From NCBI GenBank assembly GCA_025345505.1, contig JANVCC010000056.1, positions 1,419,049 through 1,483,048 on the forward strand: a stretch of DNA of 64,000 nucleotides. Reading direction: 5' to 3'. The stretch comes from Todiramphus chloris collaris (Eukaryota; Chordata; Aves; Coraciiformes; Alcedinidae). Under the pieces are notes generated by a model. The model was given only the letters and a program-made list of their open reading frames with translations, searched no databases and had not been told where the DNA came from. The position numbers and the translations under genes were made by a program. Below, one piece after another: positions 1 through 13,300 of this stretch. The first letter of the stretch is position 1. Every line of letters begins with the position of its first letter.

Positions 1-1280
1 CTCTCAGACAACATTGTGTGTCTTCCTCCAGGAGGAAGGGTTCTCTCAAGGAAGGTTTTTAGCCTTCCTCTTTTGTCCTACACTCTAGAGGATAGGCACC
101 TTGGAGGAATGCCATTTGGACTCACAGGAAGTGAACTGAAGTCCCAGTTTCTCTTTCACAGAAAGAGAGAGGCCACATACCAGATTAAATGGTTTAGGAC
201 TGGGGAGTATGTGCAGAGAATACCTTGCTGTAATCTATGTAAAAGTGTAAGGTTGTCTCCCACGCTCACCCTTGTCTTGGGAAGATACCTTTTCGAGCAA
301 ATAACAAACCATTCTAGAAATGTAGTTACTATACTTCAGAAAGTTTTCCTCTAGATAAGCAAAGTATTAGAGGTATTTCTACGTAGCGATGATTAGTCAC
401 AAAAACTGGAAAGATACTCTGAAGTGAGTCTTCATTTACACAGCTGCAGACTTACAATTTCCACGGTACCATAAAAATCAATCATTCTGAAACTGTAAGG
501 AGTTCCCTGGAAGGCACACAGATACCTGCTTCTTTTTGTTCTGCAGACAAGCCTTTAATATTCTTGACTTTGCATCCAGTTACATGATAGAATTTAAGTC
601 CAGGATAAACTGGAAAAATCCGCACGAAACAACATAGAAGCATTTCCTCTCAGTTTATTTATGTTACCCAGAAACACTTCTAACCTTTTCCGTCTTGAAT
701 TATAAAATGGAACAACACAGTCTACAATGCACAGCTGAACTAGATTATCTGAACATAAAACCTAAATAAACTTTGACTTTCTCAAGTTTAAATATAATGT
801 TTGATGTTCCTAAATAGTTGTCTTTTGTTTGTTTCCTTATTTCTGGTTTTGTCCCTCTGAGAGTGCTTAAATAAAACTGTGGACATTCATTGCTTGTCAG
901 GAAAAAGAATCCACCACATTGCATTGATAATTGCAAATCCTATCAGAGTCCTAACTTTGTTTTCCCCTGTAGGACTATTACAGAGTTTTGTTTGTTTTAA
1001 AATATCCTATTGAGAAAAAGAAGTTCCATTTTAAAGATAGATCGGTTTAATATCAATATACTTCAGAATGACTGAAGAACTTGGTCACAAACATCAATCA
1101 GAAAATTTAAAGCACCAGTGTAAAGGCCTATAGAAAAAAATACTTTTTCCTCTGAAAGGTATGTAGTCCCCAGAGCCAAGCTGTTCTTATAGTGCTTTTA
1201 TATCATATAACACAGCTGTCTTCAACTATGACTTGCTTGAACAGGAATTGATTAAATACTATATTCAGCACAGTACTTAC
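1..1280 (-). other. IDE intron 23 (5' part)
   Basis: AT-rich intronic sequence. I searched the minus strand for the last exon (a phase-1 start with a frame ending in MAAKL) and did not find it. I see no repeat family or other gene. The open frame on the plus strand at 16-354 has no recognisable content. Confidence 0.85.
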
Positions 1281-1353
1281 AGGAATCCATTTCCCTTGCA
1301 AGGACGTGTACAGATACTTTGTGTCTTCTGGGAGCATCTATTGCCAACAGCAC
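1281..1353 (-). CDS. IDE: IDE exon 23 (penultimate)
   Basis: 73 nt, phase 0 in and phase 1 out; acceptor ttactgtag, donor CCT|GTAAGT. It encodes residues 942-965: [20 protein letters not shown], then EMDS and the first base of codon 966 (T, fitting the Cys966 of mammals). The first residues VLLAI differ from human EMLAV. The final exon, about 54 codons in human, must lie below base 1. Confidence 0.95.
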
Positions 1354-4300
1354 CTACAGTAAAAAGCATCAAGTCCTTCAGGTATGGGAAGTATCACTCA
1401 GACAATATATTTATAAAAAAGTAAAAGAATAAGAGCATTTAAATTTTAATTTAAGCTCCAAAATGAGGGAAGAATTTGGGGATGTACCTTCAAATATTAT
1501 TAAAAGTTGTCTGTACAGTATTTTGTTTTAAGCATTAAGACTAAATCTCAGAAAATATACAGTAATGTAAAAATGACCTTAGATAATGAAAAGGATAAAG
1601 ACAAAAAAGAAACCAGTTTGAAAGGTATTAGTCCCCTCACCAAAAGAGAGAGAAAGAACACACAGATACACACATACCAACGCTTCTTCATGGGCAGATT
1701 TTTTTTCATCCAATAGTAAGTTCCAAAGACATACCTTTACATTGCTTTTCTAAGTATTCCCTGAGCTGCTCCATAAGTAATAAACAACATGCACACCTCA
1801 CCATAGAGCAAATTATCATTGCCTACAAAATTTGTTACAAAATAGAAAGAATGAGGCCCAATTTATTTTTTGGGGGACCCTCCTAGTATTTAAATTGCTT
1901 ATATTAAATATCTATCTAGTAGCTTCCTGCTGAGTTGCAGTGTATAATTATTGCATCATTATGTTGTTCCTTTGTTCTACCTAACTATGAGGAGGAATTA
2001 AAAAAAGAAGTGTTGATTTACAGTGAACAAAGCTTTAAAAATATCTGTTTCATTCAAAATTAATGCACACAAAATAAGCTCACTCATTTACTGGTTGAAG
2101 GAAAAAAATAAAAGAACAAATTCGCAATTGTGGCCAAGCTTGGCCATGGAGTAGCACATTTTTATTCATAAAGAAAGGATAAATGAGACAAGAGGAGAAT
2201 AAGAGCTGGTAAGAAAAATACCCAACACAACAAAACCCAATCCTTCTCCACAATTTTTACAATATGCTAGTTGCTTGGTAAACCAAGTTATTATTAAGGT
2301 ATCTGCATCAATCATATCATGTACCTAAAACGAGCGTACGTATATGCTATCATAGTTCACACAAATACTACCCAGTTATAGTTACATCTCTTTCCAAGTA
2401 ACATTTTAAATACATGACTAACTTACCTTGTAGAACTGTATAATGTCATCCTTGGTCAGGGTCTTTAGATAAGCCACTTCAATGTTATCTGTACAACAAT
2501 AGCAAAAATTAGAACAAGGCTGTAAATCACAGCTGGTTATTAGCACACTGCTTGTTCAAAGTGTATTTCCTTCAAATTCAGATGCTGTAATTGATTGCAA
2601 ATTATATGCTTTTCATTGTTAACTTTCAAGCTAATACTTGCATGACTAAAAGTGTCACTGGAAGCTTGGCAGAAAATTACACTTCAGTTAAGTCTATTTG
2701 ACCGAACTTACTAAAAATATACATGTTTGAAGAATACTGATTGCACTGTATGTTATTTAGTACCAAAAAGAGATATTCCTACTTCTGTATATTATCTTCA
2801 AATCAATGTTACACATTTTTAACGCAGACTGATTGCAGATGGCTTTTATTCACAAATAGGAAACAGGATGGTAGGATGTACTTTGGCAGAATGTGCTTTT
2901 AAATAAATATAAGGAACAATGCCTACATCCTACCTGTTACGTAATACCTTTAAGATATCTGGGGACAATGTGTCTCAGGAGCTACACTTCTTCATATAAA
3001 TTAAATGGTAATGAACTAATCATGTAATACCATTGCTGCATAAGAAGCAATGGTTTTTGTTGTAGGCATGCTTGGTTTTCTTAGGATTAGCAGGAAGATC
3101 ATGAAAGGAATGTATGCAAGAGAACAAATATGCAGCTAACAAGTCTGCCGCCTGCAAGTAATTAATATGAAGTTCTACATGCAGGAAATAAAAATAAATA
3201 AATAATGAGACACAGTTGGGAAAATTAAGCTTACAAATTCAAACTTTTTTAAATGAAGTAAATCAGTAAAAGTAGTAATAATAAAAACGTAAAAACTTGA
3301 AGAAAAACCCCTTTCACTTCTTAAGGCTGGAATGTGAATTTCTAATTTTGAAAATTCTAGTCATATTATAATCATTATTGTAATAAAATCACTAGTGGAT
3401 AGAGGGGAATTAAAGATATAAAAGTCAGGGGAAATAATATGTTCAGCGGGTTTTAGAAATGAAAGATATGGACACAGACAGCAGTAAGAAATTCCACAGA
3501 GATAATATAGCTCCAAGTATGGTAAACAGAAACACTTAAGGCAGAGAAAAATTAAACTGTTTTATCAGACACAAAAAAAAAGTACTTGGAATGATAAGTT
3601 TCCACACCACTACTTATACTCAGGCATGAAAGCTAGTCAGTACCTCTCATTCTCTTGAGACAAAGCTAAATGGCAATTCAAGGTTCTTCCTTACTAAAAT
3701 AGTTCAGTTAGTCACTGTTGACCAAAAAGGCTGTATTTGCTACTGGGGAAGGCCAATACTGTGCATGTAATGAAGCAGAAGAAAAGTCAAAGGATGCCGA
3801 GTGAGTTTTGTGTAGGAAGCATATTATGCATGGAAGATGGAAAATTTAAGCTGTGAATAAGAGTCAAGACGTAAAAATGTAAGGAAAAGCTGATCTGTAC
3901 CTAAAACCAATTTTTTTTTCCTGTTTTCACTATTACAAACTACATTGCTAATATACCTTAGTATTTTGGATTAAAAGTCTTCAAACAGTGATGAAAAAGG
4001 GAAAAATACAACTTAAATACTGTGTAGGATCACAATTTAAACAACTGTCAGTCCATTTTCAGTAATAACACTAGAAATTGGATCTCATTTGGTCTTGTAC
4101 AAGCTTATAATCTTCAACCTATCATGGATGAAAAAAAAAATTTCTTCAAGCCTCCTTTAAGTTGAGACAAGTCATGTAGAAGTTAAGATACCTGCTGTTG
4201 TCTCTGCCATTGCTCCCTCAAAAGAACTGCACCATGGGAAGAGGAATACGTTCATGTGTGCACCATCAGGAATGTCAAGGTGTATTTGAATGCATTTCAG

Positions 4301-7300
4301 TCAAGCATTAGGCACATACAGACATTTGAACATCACAGAAAGGAATTAGATCTTATGTAACACCAACATCTGCATTTAAACCACTTCCAATCCTTGACCT
4401 ACTGTATGTCTCACTTTCCCCTAAGGGAAAGAACAGAATGTCACTAAAGCATTTGTCAGTTCCCATCATATGGCGAATATCACGGAACACGTTTATCCCC
4501 CATCACTAATGGCTCCACAGCAGTGAGAGTACAGGCTCTACAAATGAGGTATTTTCTCGGGGTAGAAGGAAGAAACACAACTTACAGAACACAAGTTACA
4601 AAAAATAGTAAGGTATGCATAGAGTATGTAAATGCTTGTGTTATTCCCAAATGAGTATGACACTCAACAGTCAAAAGTGTAGCCAAACTACAGCCTTCAG
4701 TTTTAAAGGAATTGTAATTTGTCTTACCTCTGTCAAAGTTATACTGCTGGGAAATGATTTCTCCCCAGTATTTAGCACATTCTGCTGACAGCTTCTTTGG
4801 TTTGTCTAGACGACGAATTGCTAAAGCTTGGATGTGTTTTTGGAAGGCCTCTTCTGTCATATCTTCTATGCACTTCTCCATAGTTTTTAAGAACGCTTCA
4901 ACTCTGCTCTCTAAATAGTGCGGTGGCTTTTCAGACTGGATAATAAAGCGCAGCCCTTGTATGCCATTTGCCCGGCGGGGACCACTGAATACAATGTAAC
5001 CTTGGCAAGACAAGAATAGTCACAAATTAAAAGACACCTCCTGTTCCAGCATTAAATTGGCCAAACATGGCATGTTTGAGAGGAATGCAATTTTATGCTA
5101 AATTTAATTCTGTATTATAAATGAAATAATGCAAGTTTTCAAAATATGCCACTGAATTTTATTTTAAAACATCTTATTTTCACTGAGGTAAATATCAGTT
5201 CCAGGAAGGGGCAAGGAGGAGATGAGGTGAACCAAGACAGAACAAAAGAAATTCTACAATCAGGATTAGGTAAAAAGAAATTAAGCTGTACTCTAGTGCT
5301 TCGTTAGACTCAAAATTAGAAACTTCTTATTACTTTTTCAGAACTTCTAATCTGAATTAGGCGAGACCACATTTGGAGTATTGTGTTCAGTTCTCATCTC
5401 CCCAGTTCAAGAGTGACAGGGAAATTACTAGAGAGAGTCCAACAGAGAAGTACAGTGATGAAGGGACTGGAACATCTCTCTTATGAAGAAAGGCTGAGAG
5501 CCCTGGGACTGTTTAGCCTGGAAAAGAGAAGACTAGGAGAGGATCTTATTAATGTTTACAAATATCTGAGGGGTGGGCGTCAAGTAGCAGAGGCCAGTCT
5601 CTTTTCAGTGGTGCCCTGTGGTAGGATGAGGGGCAATGGTCACAAACTGGAACACAGAAGTTCCACCTCAACATGAGGAAAAACCTCTTCACTGTGAGAG
5701 TGACAGAGCACTGGAACAGGCTGCCCAGAGAGGTTGTGGAGTCTCCTGCTTTATAGGGATTTTCAAGACCCACCTGGATCTGTTCCTGTGTGGCCTGCCC
5801 TAGGTGATCCTGCGCTGGCAGGGGGTTTGACTTGATGATCTCCAGAGGTCCCTTCCAACCCCTACCATTCTATAATTCTATGAATCCTGTTTGCCGCAAT
5901 ATAAAACCAATGTTTCTCATATTACCATTTAGATACATGTTAAACACTATTCCCTTCCTTTTTGCAGCTTTTGCTTATCATAGAATGGTTTGTGTGGAAA
6001 AGGACATTAAAGATCACCTAGTTCCAAAACCCCCTTCTATGGGCAGGGACACTTTCTACTTTGATCAGGTTGATCACAGCCCTGTCCAACCTGCCCTTGC
6101 ACACTTCCAAAGAGAGGGCATCCACAACTCCTTCAGGCAACCCATCCCAGTTGCTCACCATCCTCATAGCAAAGAACTAACTTCTTCCTAATTTCTAATC
6201 TAAATCTACCCTCTTCCAGTTCGAGAGACCTGTCAAGCTCCCTTCTGTCCAGCATGGTGACTGCACCACACAGCTTAGTGTCACTGGCAGTCTTGCTGAG
6301 AGTGCAGTCAATGTCACTGTCCATGTAAGCCTTTCTTCAGTCATCTTCCCCTCTAAGAAACACTTCACATTTCAGTATTTTAAATGTTGTTTTATAGGCA
6401 TCTAATTATTCCTTGATGCTTAGATCAAAATTGGACCTGGTATTTTGAAGTCCTTATCTGTACAATATAGGTGTATTATTGTGTGTGCATCTTGGAAGCT
6501 CCTATTTATATATCCCAGTGTTTTACACAGCAGCATGACACTGATCTGTCTTCTGATTCACTGTAACCTGTAGATTGTTTTCTACACAGCTGCAACCTAG
6601 CCAGCTGCTTCCTAGCTCGTATCTGTGCCATTTATTATTCCTGCCAAACTTTTCCTACTAAATTGCATCTTATTTTCATTCAAGTCATGTTTCCAAAATG
6701 TCAAACTCATTTTGAATTCCAGTTCTCTCTTCCCACACACTTGCAGCCTCTCCCAGCTTAGTATTATCTGAAGATTTAGTAAGTATATTCACTCTTCTAC
6801 TATCCACAGTTTTGATGAAAATACTAAATAGCATTGGATCACAATAGAGCTCTGCAGAAAACAATTTTTCAAATTAACTATTCTTATCTGTTCTTCAGTC
6901 ATGACTTTCCAAACAGTCTTGCATCCAAATGTGTAGCACTTCCACCTAGGCGCTCTCTCTAGCTTGCCTGAGAACATTATGCCTCTGTCATACTATCAAA
7001 AAAAGATGACAGCATCACTTCCATCCATACAGCCAAACTCTGTATAAAAAAAAGTCAGGTTACTTTGACCTGAGTTTGTCCAGTAGTAGTCTCTCAGTTA
7101 CCACTTATAAATTTAAAACTGACTTGATAACTTACTGTTTATCTTCCAGGGATTAGAATTAAAAGGACTGATCTGTTATTTCTCTGCTCTTCTGTTTCCT
7201 TTTTAAGGAAATATACAGCATTTACTCATGTTTATTTTTCCAGTACCTCACCTATCATCCACAAATTCTCAGTTACATGACTTCTAATTCCTGGATTTTA

Positions 7301-10300
7301 TAATTTTGGAGTTTTTTTAAATGTAATGTAGAGTTCATCATGCCTGAACTCTTTAAAGGCTTCTAAATTACCTGAACAACCTTTAATCTGTTATTTTCCT
7401 GTTCAATGGTAAGCCTTGGACTTTGAACACTAGTATTTATTTTGGAAATCATCTGGGCACAGCTGACATTTTAAGAGACAACAAACAAAGCCACCCTAAA
7501 ATATTTTGGCTTTTTTTCCCCCACCATTGACAACTTTTCCTCTTTCTTGTACTGCTAAAGCCTCTACTGAATGAATTCTTGTTACTACTATTACTGTGTA
7601 GCAAACTGTTAACTCCTGAACTACTTTTTCCCTTAGCTTTCTCAGAGATCTTATTAACCCTTCCATGAACTTGTTTGAATTTTGATGGTAATTCTGCTGC
7701 CTTTCCTCCTAAGTCTTGTGAACTTTATCATTTGGCAGTTGTGCAGTGCTGGACACGGTCACATAGTTCTTCCTCACCAATTCTCTCTCTTCTTCAGCTG
7801 TTACCTCCAGCTTCTATACAAAAACCTGCCACCAGCACATTCCAAAACCCTACTAAATCACCTGTGTCTTGCCCTGTTTTCAGCAGATATCTAGATAGTT
7901 AAAATCCCTGTGATGAATGTGATATGGCTGATTCTGCTAGCTGCTCACAAAAAAAATGGTGTCGCCTAGTAGTTCACGGCTATCACACTGAGACATTCAC
8001 CTGCCTCTCACCTTTGGAAAAACTATACTCCTTCTCATCAGTATTTCAACCATGCAAACTGTCATGCCAAGTCTGTGTCTCTCCTTGTTATCCTGTTTAG
8101 AGTAATCTTACCAGTTCTCAGTCTTACTGGTTCAGAAACAATTATCTGTGAACATCTGTAGTCTAAAAAACCTGAAGTATATTTATGTGCTCACCAACAT
8201 GGCAGCTTACCATTACCCATACAGCAGCATTCCTAAGATAGGGCTTATGAATCATGAAGTACACCTCAAAGTAGGATCACACACAGAAAAGACCAAACTA
8301 CTATTGATTCTTTAAGAAGATCTACAATTTAGGAAATTGGTCTAATCTCCTTTTGGTAAAAATTATAGATACAAAGTTTTCTGTATAGTGGTAAAACTTT
8401 TTTTTTTTTTTTTTAAATGCCAGAGTTGGTTTCAGATATTTCAGGCTTATCTAAAAAATTCTGCTTGCTTCTCAATTTAGAGTCTGTGCGCAGTAACATT
8501 CCTTTGAGTCACCAGCAGTTGAAACGATTTACATTTACCAAATGCCCTTTAAATGGCATTCACTAAGCTGAGAAAGAACACCTCATCATGTCTCATTTAA
8601 GTGCGTGAGCATGGTGCATGCGTGTATACAGACACATAGTCACTCTGGGAAAACTTACCCAATTGCTCCTTGGTGCGCAGAGTATTGAAGCATGGTTCTG
8701 AGATAATTTGACAAAACAGTTCCAAGAACATATTCTCAGAAGTGCTCTGCATGTCTGTCTGATAATATATTTCAATGCCACAATTGTTATGAACTTCGTT
8801 TCTCTGTTGATATACAAACCAGCCTCCTAAAGACAAAGTTGAAACATTTAAGTTCATGAGAACATACAGTCTTATTGTCCACAATTAAAAAGATAACGGT
8901 CTATCCATTGTGAAATGGAATTATAATAAATGGTTTAGGAGTGTTAAAGCAGAATTTCCACTAACAGCATACCTTTCACACAACAAGTAAAGAAAAGATT
9001 ATTTTAACACCTCAAAATGTCATGGCTTGAGCATATCAGCAAGTAAACTGAAACTGGCTGCTTCTCCTCGAGCAAGTATTTTGGAACTGGCATGGAATTC
9101 TGCATTACCTCTATTGTGTAAATAGTTTCTAAAGACAATTTGTCAGAAACATTTATGAACATAAAAAATAATTCTGTATTTAATAGCAATAGCTTCTTTG
9201 GAATTCAGTTGTTTTCACAGGCTGATGATCAGCTATGGGTAATTGACTTTGGCTGTATAGCTACATACGTCATCACTCCTGCAAAACATCCAGCAATTCC
9301 TTGAACCTCCTTTCTTATACATAAGATTTTTTTTTTTCCATGATAGAAGTAAAATCATATACAAACACTATGAGACCAAAATAATTTATATTAGGAAAAA
9401 AACCAGTTACTTGTGCAAGAGTTTTCAGTTTTCTCAAAAAACAAGATTCATTTAGGACAGTCCTTACTGTACAGTCAATTAACACTCAGAAGTGCTCAAA
9501 AGTGCTCACTTATTCAAATATGTATACTATGTGTAGCAGAGAGCGGGACTTATTTCCATCAACTGTATTAAGTGAATTAGGACTCAATCACAGAGTCATG
9601 GAATGATTTGGGTTGAAAGGGACCTTAAAGATCATCTAGCTTCAATCCTCAAGAAGTCCAATTTACACACACAGACTAAAGCTAAAATCAAATTAATTTT
9701 CAAGTACACTTGAAAGATGATATATTAGTGTATAATTCTATTAATAAAACCACATGCTAATCATATTTTTAAATTTAAAGTTTAAAATAATTTGGTTTTG
9801 AAACAAACTCCCAACAATGGAGTAATATTAATTTTAAATTGCCATTAGCAAACAGAGAATCTCAATTTCATGTGCATTAAAATCTGTACATAAATCATTT
9901 AACTTACTGTCAGGAAGCTGCACTTCTCTGTATCTCACTAGCTGACTGGGAAGGAGTGGCTTTGTATGAGCGTGCTCAATGAGAGTGTCTTCAACCATCT
10001 GCATAATTCCTAATGCAGCCTGGAAGAGAAAATGTAAGAGGATTTGTAACAGTCACTAGTTATTCTATGGGATATCAAGCAGATGGTTAGAGGTAAGTTT
10101 TCAGAAAGTACAGATTCAGTAAAAAATTTTTCATTATTGAAAGGTGTCACAAGTGCACACAAATTTTGATTTAATTTTAGTTTGTCAGTGATAATCACAT
10201 CACGGGCACTGAAGGACAGAGAAGTTTTCCTACTCACGTCTTTTCAGGGAGGTTTGCAGATTTTTAGATATTACACAGCTACAGGCATAACAGTACATCC

Positions 10301-13300
10301 TTCCCAGTTCTCTAACTGTAGGACTCTTGAATAGCCACCCATTATGCCAACTAAAGAATCCATTTCTCTGCTATGATGACATCATCATGGAATTCTAAAA
10401 AATCTGGTCATTCAGTTATATTTCAGAATGAACTGACTTTCATATACAAATGTGGAAGAAATAAGGAAGGGAAAAAATTATACTATTTTTGACATTTCTC
10501 CATGTGAAAAATACTATTGTTAAAAAAAAAAAAAACAAAAAAGTAGACATCCTTGACGAAGAACACTGTGCATCCAGTGCTACTGGCTCCTTCATCTTTG
10601 TATTTTTCCTTACTAGATAGCTTTCTTCTCCATACATTCAGCAGTCACTAGCAGTGTTTATAACATCTCCTGGCAGTAAAGTATCACAGAGCTAGTATAA
10701 CATAGAAATACTGCTATACCAGCCCCACAAGAAAAGAATGAAAAAATGTGTAAAAAACCAAAAGGAACATATATTGAAATATTTGGATGTCTTTCCTATG
10801 CAAATACAAACTGTTACTATTTCAATGCAAGATGAAACAAATGTTTCCTTATTGTTACTTGCCAAAAGACACAACTGAGAGCTAACAATTATTTCTCGCA
10901 GCCCCATACTCCTGTTTAGCTTTGTGCAAAGTACTTCATTTAGAAAGATCTTGGATTCTTCTATCTTTGCTAGTTAGTTTGAAACTTTTAAATGGAAAAG
11001 CAAGACCTGCAGCACATCATTCCTTATGCAGCTTCATCATGTGATGACATGATCACAGTAATGACAAACATAAACTTAAAAATATTTAGATCATAAGTTG
11101 TTTTTTGTTTAAGTTCCAAGAGCAATACAAAGCCAGCACTTAGCCTAATAAATCTAAAGTGGAAAAAATGACATTATGATACTCTCATGGAGATAAAGTA
11201 CAAAATCAAATGATGAAATCACATTTGGTAAGACTGCTTTAAGATTTGAGAAGATTAAACTAGTCTTCCATTTTTTATGGTGCTTTAAAATAAAAAATTA
11301 TTTTATTTAAAAAAAAAAGTATCACACCAACCTGTTTTGTTATATTGCCATGGAGAAGAGCTTCAATGTGTAACCGTGACAACAGCTGAGCTATAAAGGC
11401 CTTGAGGCGGGGAAGAGTGACATCTAGAATAGATATTTAGACAGTTAAATCAATTACATACATTTTTACATTAAGGAGTAGCTAACTCAACATTAGATAT
11501 AGTGCATTTCTTAGAGGAGGAGAAACTCATCATGATGAAAAGATGAATCTCTCCTTAAAAATCCAACACTGGAAAGTTTCCAGGTCTAACTAGCAGCAAT
11601 CATCATATAGTTTGTTTTGTTTAGAATTCACATACCATCTGACCCAGATTCCAAATGGAAAAGAATTAAAGAAAAAAGCCTTCTTTCCAATCATGCTGAA
11701 CAAACATTCAATCTTCAGAGGAAATGGCTGCAATCATTCAGGTGGCGTTCCAAGATAAAGCCTCAGTTATTAACTAAACAAGCAGCATGTAGTTGATAAC
11801 ACTCAAGAAACACACTGTGCATTTACCATTTAGTCTAAAAAAAGAACCTCAACTCAAATATGGTGTTTTGATAGTATCTTTGTAACAATGTACAAGAAAA
11901 AATTTTGCAATATATCTCAGAGTACATGTACACACATATTCTATGCCAGCCTGTCTTTGTAAAGCAGTTTTCATATATAATGCAAAGTAGAGTTTAGCAT
12001 ATAGAATCAATGCAATAAGAGAGGAAGGATGGTTAAATGGATGGGGTGTGCTTCCCAAAGTCAACATCCCCATCCTTAATTCCCTGACACTACAAGAATA
12101 GCCACACGATATTACCAAATCTATTAATTTCTCGTTTTATCATTTTCTCAAATGAACACTAACAATATTGGTGTATTTCACTATGAGGTCACTCAGATAT
12201 TCAGTGGGGAATGCATACATACCCAACAGATTTGTTACTTGTACCAGAAAAACCTGTATTGTGATTATCCATCTTTCCCTCTCTTAAAAGGGGCAACTGA
12301 CCACCAGCAAAAATTCATCTCCACGCTTTAACCTGACTCCAAATCAGCTTTTTGTTGTTGTATAATCCTACCCTTTGCCTCAATAACTGCTTAATAGTTC
12401 AAAAGACTAAAATCACAGTGAGTGTGAGAGAAGGAAAGAGACAAGAAAGTCACACAAACTCCCTGTATCTCAAGCACATTTCCAGCAGAGCTAAGTAGAC
12501 AGCATTCCTTCCCAGTATTCCATTTTTAGCCATTCTTATGCTGAATATGGTAGCATCAATCTTATAAAGACAATTTATACATGGAACAGAAAATCTCTTT
12601 ATTTTTTCAAAATTCAGAAGTCATGAAAAAAGGAATGACCTACATATAGCTGAACCCACCTCCATGAAAATCAGCATTAGTTTTGTCATTTGACTTCACA
12701 GGCAGCACTGGCACTACTGCTAATCTGAGATAGCTGCAACCATTCAAGAAACTGTAAAACTGGATATATCCTGTAGGAAAAACACACAACCCTGTGCAGC
12801 TGGCTCAGGGTATCTAGAGAGACTATCTTGATGAAGCAGTTTGCAGCACTGCAGTTTCAGTCTTTGATAACTATGGGTATGCATTCTGAATCCACCCACT
12901 CAGACAAATACAAAAGCTAGACATTCTTCTTGAAAAGAACAGCTCAATGTATTCAAAGAAGATATTACAAGATATTTTGAAAACTGTCCTAGTAGCACCT
13001 TTTGTTGTAACAGAGTAAGATACAGGTAGGGAAGAATTCTTCAGCTATTACTAAAATCTATTTAATAACTTAATTTGGAATTTCTTCTTCATCCAGATAT
13101 AGTCGGGTGGCTTGCCCTTTGTTGAGGACCATGGTGGTTTTCTTTATTATTTCTTTCTTATGTATTTATTTATTTATGAATTCTGTATTTCTTTATTGTG
13201 TATTCTTTATTATTTGTAGTATCTATAGAATCAGTATCTTTTTCTTTACTATCTACAGTTCTCTACAGAAACAGGAGTTAGGATTCCCTGCTAATGGAAG

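Larger units (their letters stand above)
5001..8658 (-). other. IDE intron 20, repeat-dense
   Basis: 3658 bp, of which more than half is repeat-derived: a CR1 fragment (5360-5882), a second in the opposite orientation (5977-6326), an older decayed repeat (about 6500-7900) and a T17 run at 8398-8414. The rest is unique AT-rich sequence. Confidence 0.85.

Noticed and set aside
16-354. Open frame of 112 codons on the plus strand at the window start
   Set aside because: No family resemblance, no splice or promoter context, and it lies in IDE intron 23; consistent with chance.
5832-6191. Open frame of 119 codons on the plus strand
   Set aside because: It runs across the end of one CR1 and antisense through another, so it is a by-product of repeat sequence.
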